The position numbers were made by a program, and so were the translations under genes. From an uncultured Oscillospiraceae bacterium (lineage in GTDB: Bacteria; Bacillota; Clostridia; Oscillospirales; Acutalibacteraceae), in NCBI GenBank assembly GCA_902492895.1, contig CABUNG010000012.1, positions 4,249 to 68,248 of the forward strand: a stretch of DNA of 64,000 bases. The letters run 5' to 3'. The notes below the pieces were generated by a model. That model was not told the DNA's origin. It saw only the letters and a list, made by a program, of their open reading frames with translations, and searched no databases. Below are positions 51,001 through 60,269 of this stretch, in pieces (the first letter of the stretch is position 1; each line of letters begins with the position of its first letter).

Positions 51001-51028
51001 GTATACCCTGTGTGCAGCTGTTTGTCAA
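51000..51028 (-). promoter_or_regulatory. Promoter of the AbrB-ABC operon
   Basis: TTGACA (51028-51023) and TATACT (51005-51000) on the minus strand are 17 bases apart. Confidence 0.75.
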
Positions 51029-51085
51029 GTATCCCGCTGCCGCCGCCCATCTAGTCCCGGGATGAGAAGACAAAACCGTATGCGA

Positions 51086-51120
51086 AAAAGCCCGGAAACG
51101 TGACACGTTTCCGGGCTTTT
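51086..51120. terminator. Terminator of hemW
   Basis: A perfect 16-bp stem with a one-base centre (AAAGCCCGGAAACGTG and complement) has A and T runs on its flanks. It lies about 40 bases after the hemW stop on the minus strand. Confidence 0.75.
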
Positions 51121-51162
51121 GCGTTCGATCCGGACGGCGCCGCCTACGTATGGAGCACCGTA

Positions 51163-52302
51163 TTAAGCATCCCGCAGCAGTTCGGCCAGGACCGCATTCG
51201 AAACCAGGAAGCCCTCCCGGGTCAGCCGCAGGCCGTTTTCATCGCAGACGATCAGCCGGTCCGGCATAGCCGCCGCGCGTTCCCTCCAGGCATTTGGAAC
51301 CGGACGCCCGAAACGGTCTTCAAAAGCTTTGTGGTCCAGCCCCTGCGTCAGCCGCAGACGGAGCAGGAGATACTCTTCCGGAGAATCGTCCCGGATGGTC
51401 CCCGCATCCTCGAGTTCCGGATTCTGTCCCTCCAGAAAAGCCGCGAGATCCCGTGGGTAGGCGAACCGCCGCCCCCCGATGCAGGAATGGGCCGCCGGTC
51501 CGACACCGAGATAGGGCCGAGCGTCCCAATATTTGAGGTTATGGCGGCTTTCCCGACCGGGTCTGGCGAAATTCGAGATTTCGTACTGCCGATATCCCCT
51601 CTCCTCGAGCGCCGCACAGGCCGTGAGATACAGGGCGGCCGTTTCGTCCTCGCCGGGCAGGTGCAGGGAGTCCCACCGCTGACCGAAGGGGGTGCCTTCC
51701 TCGATTTTCAGCAGGTAGGCCGACACGTGGGCGGCGCCGAGCGCCGCGCAGCGTTCCACCGAGCGCAGGAGCGAAGCCTCGTCCTGTCCCTCGATGCCCA
51801 GCATCAGATCGAGGGAGATGTTGTCAATCCCCGCCTTTCGGGCGGCCTCCACGGTATGGAGCACGGCCTCCGGTCCGTGACGCCGCCCCAATAGCCGCAG
51901 CTCCTCCCCCGAGGCGGACTGCATACCGAGAGAGAGGCGGTTGCCTCCGGCCGCGGCAAAGTCCCGCAGCGTGTCATGGAGCGGCGCGGCACCGCCGGGT
52001 TCCGCGTCGGCCGGATTGGCCTCCAGCGTGATCTCCGCCCCGTCGAGCGAAAAGAGGCGCGCAGCCGTTTCGATCAGCCGCGCCAGACGAGCCCCGCCGA
52101 GCAGGGAGGGCGTCCCGCCTCCGAAATACAGGGTATCGGCGGAGGTGCGAAGCCGATCCGCCCAATGGGCGAGCGCCCGCTCCACCGCCGCCGTATAGCG
52201 ATCGAGGCGGTCATCGTGCGCTTGCAGCGGCAGGGAATAAAAGTCGCAATAGGGGCATTTCGACACGCAGAACGGCACATGAATATACAGTCCGACCGGC
52301 AA
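51163..52302 (-). CDS. hemW: HemW-like radical SAM protein (haem chaperone family)
   Basis: I use the TTG at 52302, 6 bases after AAAGGAGGGG; the protein then begins LPVGLYIHVPFCVSKCPYCDF, as usual. The 379 residues hold the CxxxCxxC cluster motif with Phe/Tyr (CVSKCPYCDFYS), YFGGGTPSLL (SAM binding), the LSLGMQS block and ARPGRESRHNLKYWDARPYLGVGPAAHSC typical of HemW/YggW. HemW binds haem and SAM and resembles, but is not, coproporphyrinogen III dehydrogenase HemN, which has a different N-terminus. It is followed by its own terminator and stands downstream of lysC. Confidence 0.88.
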   Translation of the reverse strand: MPVGLYIHVPFCVSKCPYCDFYSLPLQAHDDRLDRYTAAVERALAHWADRLRTSADTLYFGGGTPSLLGGARLARLIETAARLFSLDGAEITLEANPADAEPGGAAPLHDTLRDFAAAGGNRLSLGMQSASGEELRLLGRRHGPEAVLHTVEAARKAGIDNISLDLMLGIEGQDEASLLRSVERCAALGAAHVSAYLLKIEEGTPFGQRWDSLHLPGEDETAALYLTACAALEERGYRQYEISNFARPGRESRHNLKYWDARPYLGVGPAAHSCIGGRRFAYPRDLAAFLEGQNPELEDAGTIRDDSPEEYLLLRLRLTQGLDHKAFEDRFGRPVPNAWRERAAAMPDRLIVCDENGLRLTREGFLVSNAVLAELLRDA

Positions 52303-52326
52303 GGCGGCCCCTCCTTTCCAAAAACC

Positions 52327-52359
52327 ACAGCCGCCGGGGGGCAAACCCCGCGGCGGCTG
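52327..52359 (-). terminator. Terminator of the aspartate-family operon
   Basis: CAGCCGCCG...CGGCGGCTG with an inner GGGG/CCCC stem lies 15 bases after the lysC stop on the minus strand. Confidence 0.55.
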
Positions 52360-52373
52360 GTGTTGCGGCGCGC

Positions 52374-53616
52374 TTATTCCTCAAAAAAGGCCTTGTGGAC
52401 GGCGGCGACCGCGCGGTCGGCGTCCTCTTCCCCGATCAGGACCGAGACCTTGATCTCGCTCGTCGAGATCATCTGGATATTGACGTTGGCGGCGGCCAGG
52501 GCTTCGAACATCAGGGCGGCGGTCCCCTCATGGGTCTCCATGCCCGCGCCGACGACCGAGATTTTGGCAACACCGGTGTCGTAGGTCAGGCTCTTGGCCC
52601 CTACCATATCGCAGTATTCCTGCAGGGCGGCGACGGCGTCGTCCCCCTTATCCTCCGGGACGGTGAAGGTGATATCCTTGGTGCCGTCCCGCCCGATCGA
52701 CTGCAGGATGATATCGACATTGACGTGCGCCTTGGCGACCCGGGAGAAAATTTTGAACGCGATGCCGGGTTCATCCGGCACCCCGACGATCATCACCCGC
52801 GCCACATTGGTATCCTTGGCAACGCCCTTAATCAGCATTTCTTCCATTTTCGCGACCTCCTTGACTTTGGTGCCCGGAACCGGGTTCAGGCTGGAGAGCA
52901 CTTCCAGCTCTACGTTGTATTTTTTCGCCATTTCCACCGACCGGTTATTGAGAACCTGCGCGCCGAGGGTGGCGAGCTCGAGCATCTCGTCGTAGGTGAT
53001 TTCCTTGAGCTTGCGGGCGCCGGGCACCTTGCGGGGATCGGCGGTATACACGCCCTCGACATCGGTATAAATCTGGCAGAGATCCGCGTGCATGGACGCC
53101 GCGATGGCTACCGCGCTCGTATCCGAGCCGCCCCGGCCGAGAGTCGTGATGTCGTCAAACTTGTTGAGGCCCTGGAATCCGGCCACCACCACGATTTTCC
53201 GCTTATCGAGCGCGGCGCGGATGCGTTCCGGATCCACCCGTTTGATGCGGGCCGAGGCGTAGGTGGAATTGGTGCGGAACCCGGCCTGCCAGCCGAGCAG
53301 GGAGATAACCGGGCACCCGATGCTTTCGATCGCCATGGCGAGAAGGGAAATCGAGATCTGTTCCCCGGCCGAGAGCAGCATATCCATTTCCCGCTTGCTC
53401 GCGCGCGGATTGATCTCTTTCGCCTTTTCGATCAGGTCGTCGGTGGTATCCCCCTGAGCGGAAACCACCACGACGACCTGATTTCCCTGCCGGGCCGGAC
53501 ACCACCACCACCACGTCGTTGCCCGCTTTGTATGTATCGGTCACGATTTTCGCCACGTTCCTCACCCGCGCGGCGTCGGCGACCGAGCTGCCGCCGAATT
53601 TCTGCACTACCAGCAT
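52374..53616 (-). pseudogene. lysC: Aspartokinase with a duplicated, frame-shifting segment near 53455-53525
   Basis: The N-terminus (MLVVQKFGGSSVADAARVRNVA, from 53616) and the long C-terminal part (SAQGDTTDDLIEKAKEINP onward, including GRGGSDTSAVAIAASMHADLC, TYDEMLELATLGAQVLNNRS and two ACT domains) are those of a normal aspartokinase. They are in different frames. At the junction the motif GNDVVVVVS occurs, followed about 37 bases later by GNQVVVVVS in the second frame. The family has this segment once. The two copies use different codons, so it is not a simple slip. It may be an assembly chimera or a true partial duplication. The enzyme phosphorylates aspartate at the head of the Lys/Thr/Met pathway. 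Confidence 0.75.
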
Positions 53617-53632
53617 ACCCTTTTCCTCCGAT

Positions 53633-54547
53633 TCATGGATTTGAATGGACCGTTCCGTCGAACGCCACCTCGGCGCCCTTGTCCGCGCAGTCGAACACCT
53701 GCACCGTCCAGCCGATCAGCCCCGCGCGGTCCAGTTTTTCTTTGGCGAGCTGCGGGAAAGCGGTGTTGTCCCGGTCCAGGACAGCCAGGATGGACGGCCC
53801 CGCCCCGCTGATGGCCACGGCGTAGGCCCCCAGTTCATAGGCGGTGTAAAAAACCGTTTCCGCACCCGGAATCATCGGAAAACGGTAGGGCTGATGCAGC
53901 CGGTCCTGAACCGCCACCCGCAGGTTCTGCAGGCTCCCCGAAAACAGGGAGGCCGTCATCAGCGCGGCGCGGGAAAGATTGTAAACCGCGTCCTGTCTCG
54001 TCACTTCCGACGGCAGCGCCGCCCGGGCCACTTCCGTTTTGAGCTCAAAATCCGGGATGAAAACCGCGAACCGGATCGCATGCGCCACCGGCACGCTGAC
54101 GGTGTGGACCCGGCCGCCGTCCATCACGGCCGTGACCAGCCCCCCGAACAGGGCGGGCGCCACGTTGTCGGGGTGTCCTTCCAGTTCGGCGGCGAGATCC
54201 GCCACATCCTCGGGTCCGAGAGGACTGCCGAGCAGGGTGTTCGCGCCCAGCAGCCCCGCCACCAAACAGGCCGAGGAGCTGCCGAGGCCCCTGGCCATCG
54301 GGATGTTGTTCTCCTGCCGGATATGCAGGCCGCGGAAGGGCCGCCCGCACCGCCCATAGAGCACCCGGGCCGTGTGATAGACCAGATTGGATTCATCCGT
54401 CGGGATGGGAACGCCGTCGGCCGATTCGATGCGGCAGCCGTCCGCTTCTTCCATCCAGACCCGGTTATAGAGGGTCAGCGCCAGCCCCAGGGCGTCGAAT
54501 CCGGCGCCCAGGTTGGCGCTCGACGCCGGCACGGTGATTTTCAGCAT
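53633..54547 (-). CDS. thrB: Homoserine kinase
   Basis: The second ATG (54547) is used because AGGCGG is then 6 bases upstream. The 304-residue GHMP kinase starts MLKITVPASSANLGAGFDALGLAL and has the ATP-binding loop PMARGLGSSSACLVAGLLGAN (about residues 86-106). A late SGAGPSILAVLD is the third GHMP motif. It phosphorylates homoserine for threonine synthesis. It lies between hom and lysC in one operon with short gaps (39 and 16 bases). threonine synthase is not in the window. Confidence 0.92.
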   Translation of the reverse strand: MLKITVPASSANLGAGFDALGLALTLYNRVWMEEADGCRIESADGVPIPTDESNLVYHTARVLYGRCGRPFRGLHIRQENNIPMARGLGSSSACLVAGLLGANTLLGSPLGPEDVADLAAELEGHPDNVAPALFGGLVTAVMDGGRVHTVSVPVAHAIRFAVFIPDFELKTEVARAALPSEVTRQDAVYNLSRAALMTASLFSGSLQNLRVAVQDRLHQPYRFPMIPGAETVFYTAYELGAYAVAISGAGPSILAVLDRDNTAFPQLAKEKLDRAGLIGWTVQVFDCADKGAEVAFDGTVHSNP

Positions 54548-54586
54548 GGTCATCCGCCTTTCCGCGGGTTTTATCGATCTTGATTT

Positions 54587-55825
54587 TTACAAATCCGCCA
54601 CCCGGATGCGGCTGCGCACCGTGACGCCCTGCATCGCCTCGAGTGCCGCATCGAGATCCTTTTCCTTCATGCGGGGCGACAGAAACGCCACCTCGTCCTC
54701 CGGCGCCGTGGGATAGGTGATATAGGTGATCGGCCCGAACGCCGCGTGCACCTGATTGCGCACGGCCTGGGGGGAGGAAGAGGCCAGGCGCAGGAAGAGC
54801 GCCGACTCTTCCCCGCGGTAATCCACCACATAATCGGCCGAGCCCCGCTCCCAGAACAGATACTTGCGGGCGCCGATGTGCTTGACCTCGTCGATGACGT
54901 CGGCCACCACGGCGGAGGCGGTGGGCAGCTTGCCCGCGCCCTGGCCGTAAAACACCACGTCCCCGATCGCGTCACCCCGCACCATGATGCCGTTGAATAC
55001 GCCGCTGACCTCTGCGAGCAAGCTGCTCCGGGGAAGCAGCATGGGCGAGACAACGGCATAGAGCCTGCCGTCCGGCTGCTTGACCGCCCGGCCGATCAGC
55101 TTGATCGCGCCGTCCCAGGCCGCCGCGTATTGGACGTCCTCGGCGGATACGCGGGAAATCCCCTCGGTATGGACCTGATCGGGATAAACATGCCGGCCGA
55201 ACGCCAGAGAGGCGAGGATGCAGATCTTGCGGCAGGCATCGTGGCCGTCGATATCCGCGGAGGGATCCCGCTCGGCATAGCCGAGCTTTTGGGCCAGGTG
55301 CAGCGCATCCTCGAAGCTCATGCCTTCCTCGATCATCTTGGTGAGCATGAAGTTGGTGGTGCCGTTGAGGATGCCGGCGATCTCATATACTTCGTTGGCC
55401 GCGAGGCACTGGTCGATGGGACGCAGGATCGGGATGCCGCCGCCCACGCTCGCTTCAAACAGAAAATTAAGGTTGCGGTCCTTGGCGATTTCCAGCAGCT
55501 CGTCGCCCTTGGCCGCGACCAGCTCTTTATTCGAGGTGACGACGCTCTTGTCCGCGAGCAGGCAGCTTTTGACGAAATCATAAGCCGGGCGGAGCCCCCC
55601 CATCGTCTCCACCACGATCCGGATCTCCGGATCGTGCAGAATATCCTCGAAATTTTTGGTGAACAGCTCCGCATAGGGGCTGTCCGGGAATTCCCGCAGG
55701 TCCAAAATCCGTTTTATTTCAATGGCTTCGCCCGCCTTATGGGCAATGCTGGCCGCATTTTTGCGCAGCACCTCCGCCACACCCGAACCTACCACGCCGT
55801 GGCCTAAAATCGCTACCTGGATCAT
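54587..55825 (-). CDS. hom: Homoserine dehydrogenase
   Basis: The 412-residue protein has the Rossmann motif ILGHGVVGSGVAEVL (about residues 5-19), SNKELVAAKG, EASVGGGIPIL, GILNGTTNFMLTKM and YAERDPSADIDGHDACRK. The last contains the catalytic Lys/Asp region. A C-terminal ACT domain (RLASSSPQAVRNQVHAAFG region) is expected to give threonine feedback. The 3-gene order hom-thrB-lysC downstream of an ACT protein is a usual Firmicutes operon. AGGAGG lies 7 bases before the ATG. Confidence 0.93.
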   Translation of the reverse strand: MIQVAILGHGVVGSGVAEVLRKNAASIAHKAGEAIEIKRILDLREFPDSPYAELFTKNFEDILHDPEIRIVVETMGGLRPAYDFVKSCLLADKSVVTSNKELVAAKGDELLEIAKDRNLNFLFEASVGGGIPILRPIDQCLAANEVYEIAGILNGTTNFMLTKMIEEGMSFEDALHLAQKLGYAERDPSADIDGHDACRKICILASLAFGRHVYPDQVHTEGISRVSAEDVQYAAAWDGAIKLIGRAVKQPDGRLYAVVSPMLLPRSSLLAEVSGVFNGIMVRGDAIGDVVFYGQGAGKLPTASAVVADVIDEVKHIGARKYLFWERGSADYVVDYRGEESALFLRLASSSPQAVRNQVHAAFGPITYITYPTAPEDEVAFLSPRMKEKDLDAALEAMQGVTVRSRIRVADL

Positions 55826-55845
55826 GACAACCTCCTGTAAGTCCT

Positions 55846-56304
55846 CTATTTGATCAGTTCATTGGATACCCGGGTAATCCGCTCCACGCCCGGCAGATCG
55901 CCCAGGGAACGGACGAATGCGTCCACCGGCATCTCCATCCGGTCGGTCCTGGCGGAGATGGACACCGCCGCTTTTCCTCCGGCCGGAATGTTTTGATTGA
56001 CGGTGAGGATATTGGCCCCCGCATCGGCAAAAGCGGCCAGCATGCTGGACAGCACGCCCGGCCGGTCCCGCAGAACGGAATGGACGGTCAGAATGTAGCC
56101 GGAACGGGCGGCATCATAGGGAAACACCGCGTCTTTATACTTATAAAACGCGCTGCGGGACAGCCCGGCCCGCCTCGCGGCCTCCGCCGCCGAGGCCGCT
56201 TCGCCGGAGAGCAGACTCCGCTTGGCCTCGAGCACACGCACAAAAACGTCCGGCAGCACCTGCTGGTCCACCAGCACGAGGTTGCGGCTTTCCTGTTCGT
56301 CCAT
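55846..56304 (-). CDS. ACT-domain protein, PheB/UPF0735-like
   Basis: From the ATG at 56304 the 152-residue protein starts with NLVLVDQQVLPDVFVRVLEAKRSLLSG and an HTH-like AAEAARRAGLSRSAFYKYKDAVFPY. It ends with an ACT domain (about 72-148, HSVLRDRPGVLSSMLAAFADAGANILTVNQ). This is the small ACT protein often encoded before hom, named PheB by history and of unproven function; binding of an amino acid is likely. It opens the operon, so an HTH plus ACT regulator sensing threonine or a related amino acid is plausible. ATGs at 56319 and 56373 are less likely starts. Confidence 0.8.
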   Translation of the reverse strand: MDEQESRNLVLVDQQVLPDVFVRVLEAKRSLLSGEAASAAEAARRAGLSRSAFYKYKDAVFPYDAARSGYILTVHSVLRDRPGVLSSMLAAFADAGANILTVNQNIPAGGKAAVSISARTDRMEMPVDAFVRSLGDLPGVERITRVSNELIK

Positions 56305-56344
56305 CTGTCCACCACCCATGCACGTCTGTGTTGCTGTGAGATAC

Positions 56345-56373
56345 ACTATACCATTACTGTACGCGCGATTCAA
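56345..56373 (-). promoter_or_regulatory. Promoter of the ACT-hom-thrB-lysC operon
   Basis: TTGAAT (56373-56368) and TATAGT (56350-56345) on the minus strand are 17 bases apart. Confidence 0.65.
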
Positions 56374-56599
56374 GAAATCGTGATCCGAAATTCCGCCGAA
56401 ATATGGCCGTATTTTGAAGTTATCTACCTTATCCGCGCCATTGCTTCCGATATCTCCCGATTTCGTTTTTCCACAGTTTGTACGAAGTTCCTTTCCGCCG
56501 TCCCTGCATCTTCGGATGTTTTTATCACCAGGCAGGTGCGTTTCCGCGATTTGCGGGACATACTAAAACAAATGATGCAGGATACAGGAGGCCTCCGGC

Positions 56600-57712
56600 A
56601 TGTCTATACTGCCCAATCAGGAATCGGCCGCCCGGACAGAGGAGCGCCGGCGGTTTCTCATCGATCTAGTATATGCAGGAGTCTTCCTTGCGCTGCTTCT
56701 CCTCGTGATCTTCTGCGCGGTCAAATGGGCGATGCCATTTATACTGGCCTTTGCCGTGGCCGCCATATTTCAGCGGCCCATCCGTTGGCTGGTGAAAAAG
56801 ACCGGGGTCAAACGCCAGTTTTTCTCGGTCGCCCTTCTGATCCTGATGATTCTGCTGCTCGCGGGCCTGCTCCTTTTCCTGGGGTGGACGCTGGCCGTGC
56901 GGATCACCAATTTCGTCTCCAATCCGGAAAACGTGCAGGCCATCGAGTCCTGGATCGGCAGCATAACCTCGACGGTCCAGGGACTGCTGGAAAACCTATC
57001 CGACCGCCTGTCCCCGGCCGCTCTGGAAACCGCGAACAACGCCATAGCCGGCATTTCGTCCAAGATCAGCGAGGCGCTGTCCAGCTTCTTTGCGGGAGCG
57101 GCCGGCTGGGTCATGCGGTTTGCCACCCAGTCTCTGCCCCGCATCGCCATCGCCTTTATCATCTGGGTCGTCGCCTCGATCCTGCTGTCCATCCACTATC
57201 AAGGGGTGAAAGCCTTTCTGGTGCGGCAGGTGCCCGACCGTTTTCAGGGACTGCTGCGGGATGTGAGGGACTTATGCGGCGGAACCGGACGAAAGCTCCT
57301 GCGGGCCTATGGTCTGCTCATGCTCCTGACCTTCGCGGAGCTGTCGGTCGGGCTGCTTCTGCTGCGGGTTCCGAACGCCATCCTCGTGGCCGCGCTGATC
57401 GCGGTGGTGGATATCCTGCCGGTCCTCGGAACCGGCACCGTCGTCCTGCCCTGGGCGGTCATCGTTCTGATACAGGGGAATATCCGCCTGTTTATCGGCC
57501 TGCTCGTCATGTACGCGGTCATCGCCCTGGTGCGCAACATCCTCGAGCCTCGTCTGGTCAGCCGGCAGATCGGCCTGCATCCTCTCGCCACCCTGTTTTT
57601 CATGTATATCGGTCTCCAGACCCTGGGGCTGCTCGGCATGCTGCTGTTCCCGGCCCTGGTCATGGTGCTCAAGCAACTGCAGGATGACGGAAAAATCCAT
57701 CTGTGGAAATAA
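56600..57712 (+). CDS. ytvI: YtvI-like sporulation membrane protein (AI-2E transporter superfamily)
   Basis: The 370-residue protein has about seven or eight hydrophobic segments: two at the N-terminus (about 22-65 and 76-100), a soluble helical stretch (105-160), then a C-terminal bundle with VVDILPVLGTGTVVLPWAVIVLI and a conserved NILEPRLVSRQIGLHPLATL. This order is that of the UPF0118/AI-2E family. Within it the length and LPVLGTGTVVLPWA resemble YtvI of sporulating Firmicutes. The AI-2E exporters have the same fold, so the sporulation role is inferred. GACATACTAAAA about 30 bases before the ATG recalls a mother-cell -10, without a matching -35. Confidence 0.75.
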   Translation: MSILPNQESAARTEERRRFLIDLVYAGVFLALLLLVIFCAVKWAMPFILAFAVAAIFQRPIRWLVKKTGVKRQFFSVALLILMILLLAGLLLFLGWTLAVRITNFVSNPENVQAIESWIGSITSTVQGLLENLSDRLSPAALETANNAIAGISSKISEALSSFFAGAAGWVMRFATQSLPRIAIAFIIWVVASILLSIHYQGVKAFLVRQVPDRFQGLLRDVRDLCGGTGRKLLRAYGLLMLLTFAELSVGLLLLRVPNAILVAALIAVVDILPVLGTGTVVLPWAVIVLIQGNIRLFIGLLVMYAVIALVRNILEPRLVSRQIGLHPLATLFFMYIGLQTLGLLGMLLFPALVMVLKQLQDDGKIHLWK

Positions 57713-57714
57713 AG

Positions 57715-57750
57715 AAACGGGAACGGCCTCTCTCGAGGCCGTTCCCGTTT
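57715..57750. terminator. Bidirectional terminator between ytvI and the penicillin-binding protein gene
   Basis: A perfect 16-bp stem (AAACGGGAACGGCCTC and complement, loop TCTC) with A and T runs on its sides lies between the converging genes. Confidence 0.85.
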
Positions 57751-57770
57751 TAAGACAGCCGGAAGCCGCT

Positions 57771-60002
57771 TCAGGCGGCCGGGTCCAGGGAGCTTTCCCC
57801 GGCGGACGGATCGGTCCCGGTGGTGCTGCCCGGATCCTCGCTCGGCGTCGTGGGCGGAGGCGCCGGAACGCCGTGCGCGGTACAGGTCCCCGGAACGTTG
57901 TCCGGCTTATAGACCCCCAGTTCCTTGTCCGGACAGGCGTCGGTCGCAATCAGCCCGGTCGACATGCAGTAATACTTCTCCACCGTGTTCCCCTTTTTCG
58001 AGAAACCGGTCGGGGTCAAGCCCTTATGGATCACCTTCATCGCCTGGTTCCAAAGGCTCTTGGAATAGGCCTTCTGCGTATCGGTGAGCGATTTGTTGTA
58101 ATCGTAGCCGATCCAGCTCGCGGCCACATAATAGGGCGTGCCGCCCACGAAATAGGAGTCGTTGTTGTTCTGGGTGGTACCGGTCTTCGCGAAGACTTCC
58201 CAGGCCTCCCAGTCCTTTTTGAGCTGGCGGCCGGCCGCGCCGTTGGCGCCCGTGGCGCCGGCCCGGCCCGTGATGACATGCTGGAGCAGCCGGTTCATCA
58301 CGTAGGCGGAATCCTCATCCAGGGCTTTGTTGGACATCCGCTGGTGTTTCGGGAGGATCGTTTCCCCGCCCATTTCGACGTACTCGTAGGAATACGGCTC
58401 ATTGTAGACGCCGCCGTTGCCGAAAATCTGATAAGCGGTCGCCATTTCGCGCGCGTAAACGCCGTTTGTCAACCCGCCCAGGGCCATAGGAGACAGGTCG
58501 ATATCGGTATGCCCCTTGCCGTCCGATTTGACCAGGGTGGTAAAGTGCAGCTGGTTGGTCAGGAAATCGAAGCAGCGCTGCGCCGTGAGCTGCTGGGCCA
58601 ATCTGGCGGCGACGGTGTTCATGGATTGCTGCAGCGCCTTGTCGATCAGCGTGGTACCGCTGTCGGTCGGCCGGCTCTGTCCGAAGTTTTTCGGCCAGTT
58701 GGTGCCGTTCGGCAGGGTGATGTAGCAGTCTTCCACCTGGGAGGAAAAATGGACCACGTTGTACTGGATCGCCTGGGCATACACGCTTATCGGCTTGATG
58801 GACGAGCCCGGCTGCCGCTTGGACGCCGTCGCGCGGTTCTGGATCCGGTTGGCGGTCTTCTCGCCCCGGCCGCCGACCACGGCGACCATTTTGCCGTTGT
58901 AATCGGTCACATACAGCGCGGCCTGAAGCGGCTTTTCATCGCTGCCCCGGGCGGCGGGGAAGTTGCTGTCGTCGGCGTAAATCGCCTCGACGGCGGCCTG
59001 CATCTCCTTGTCTTCACAGGAATAGATGGTCAGGCCCCCGTAATACACCAGGTTTTCCGCGTAATTCTCGGCATAGCCGTAGGTGTCCATCAAATCGTGG
59101 ATCACGTCGTCGATCAGGGTGTCCATATAGTAATCCTGGACATCAACCACCTTGGCGCTGCTTTTGAAAATGAGTTCCTCGCCGCAAGCCTGGACGTATT
59201 CGTCCCCGGTGATAAAGCCGAGCTGATACATTTTCTGCAGCACGACCCGCTGACGGCTCCGCACATTCTCCGGATGCCGGTAGGGATCGTATTTGCCCGG
59301 GTTTTGGGTGATGCTGGCGATGACCGCGCACTGCGCGAGGGTCAGGTCCTTGGCGTCCACGCCAAAATAGTAGTTGGCCGCCGCGCCGACGCCCTTGATG
59401 CCGCTGCTCAGCGGCAGAACATTCAGATACGCCTGGATGATCTGATCCTTGCTGTACTGCTTCTCCATTTCGATGGCGCGCAGGATTTCGGTGATTTTCC
59501 GCTCGATGCGGTGGTCGTCCTCTTCCGTGAGCACCTTGATCAGCTGCTGCGTAATGGTGGAGCCGCCGAACTCGTTCGAGGAAAAGTGCAGAATCAGGTT
59601 GGCGAAAGCCGCGATGGTCCGCTTCCAGTCCACGCCGTAGTGGGTTTCGAACCGTTCGTCCTCGATCGCAATGACCGCTTTCTGCATATACTGGGGCATC
59701 TCGTTCAAATCTTTCCAGATCTGCTTGACGCCCTGCAGCCGCTGGCCCTCCACATATTTCCCCGTTTCGGCATCTTTCACCATCACGATGCTGGTCTGAT
59801 GGGAACTGATCTGTTCCAGATCCGGGATCCCGGTCGTACCATCAAATTTCGTCACCACATATACGGCGAGGACACATCCGACGATGCTGCCCGTAATCGC
59901 GCCGATGAGAACGATGGTCAGCAGGCATTTGGATATGGCGGACATGACTTTCAAGGTCATTTTCACCGCGGGCTTTTTCACCCATGCCGGTTTTTTGGCC
60001 AT
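57771..60002 (-). CDS. Class A penicillin-binding protein (PBP1A type)
   Basis: The 743-residue protein has a basic cytoplasmic start, one membrane anchor (about 26-51), and a GT51 transglycosylase domain (EDERFETHYGVDWKRT with catalytic Glu about 114; GGSTITQQLIKVL; RKITEILRAIEME). The transpeptidase domain has the nucleophile in PGSSIKPISVYAQ (SxxK), a central SxN-like region and FAKTGTTQNNNDSYFVGG (KTG). The C-terminal tail is Pro/Thr/Ser-rich. It polymerises and cross-links peptidoglycan. It is monocistronic and follows convergently on ytvI. Nothing required is missing. Confidence 0.93.
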   Translation of the reverse strand: MAKKPAWVKKPAVKMTLKVMSAISKCLLTIVLIGAITGSIVGCVLAVYVVTKFDGTTGIPDLEQISSHQTSIVMVKDAETGKYVEGQRLQGVKQIWKDLNEMPQYMQKAVIAIEDERFETHYGVDWKRTIAAFANLILHFSSNEFGGSTITQQLIKVLTEEDDHRIERKITEILRAIEMEKQYSKDQIIQAYLNVLPLSSGIKGVGAAANYYFGVDAKDLTLAQCAVIASITQNPGKYDPYRHPENVRSRQRVVLQKMYQLGFITGDEYVQACGEELIFKSSAKVVDVQDYYMDTLIDDVIHDLMDTYGYAENYAENLVYYGGLTIYSCEDKEMQAAVEAIYADDSNFPAARGSDEKPLQAALYVTDYNGKMVAVVGGRGEKTANRIQNRATASKRQPGSSIKPISVYAQAIQYNVVHFSSQVEDCYITLPNGTNWPKNFGQSRPTDSGTTLIDKALQQSMNTVAARLAQQLTAQRCFDFLTNQLHFTTLVKSDGKGHTDIDLSPMALGGLTNGVYAREMATAYQIFGNGGVYNEPYSYEYVEMGGETILPKHQRMSNKALDEDSAYVMNRLLQHVITGRAGATGANGAAGRQLKKDWEAWEVFAKTGTTQNNNDSYFVGGTPYYVAASWIGYDYNKSLTDTQKAYSKSLWNQAMKVIHKGLTPTGFSKKGNTVEKYYCMSTGLIATDACPDKELGVYKPDNVPGTCTAHGVPAPPPTTPSEDPGSTTGTDPSAGESSLDPAA

Positions 60003-60160
60003 CCCGTCATTCGCCTCCTTACTCTCAAGTGGGTTGCGTCTTCCTGCCGGAAAATATCCGTTCCTATCTTATAGCACGATGGGGAAAAAGTCAAATGTCA
60101 AAACTGTAAGACTTTCTTAAGGCTTTGTAACCGTCCCCGGATCCCCGAACCCGGAACGGC

Positions 60161-60190
60161 GCATAAACGCCGCCGATATCTCCCATACTA
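60161..60190 (+). promoter_or_regulatory. Sigma-G-like (forespore) promoter of the bofC-like gene
   Basis: GCATA (60161-60165) and CATACTA (60184-60190) are 18 bases apart, matching the Bacillus forespore sigma-G consensus (GNATR, 18 bases, CATNNTA). It is 80 bases upstream of the ATG at 60270. Sigma-F has a related -35, so it cannot be fully excluded. Confidence 0.6.
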
Positions 60191-60269
60191 ACACGGGAAC
60201 AAAGGACTTGTCGAAAATAGGCCGAACCCCATTCCTTTGAAACTATCGTTGACCGAAAGAAGGGTGTTT

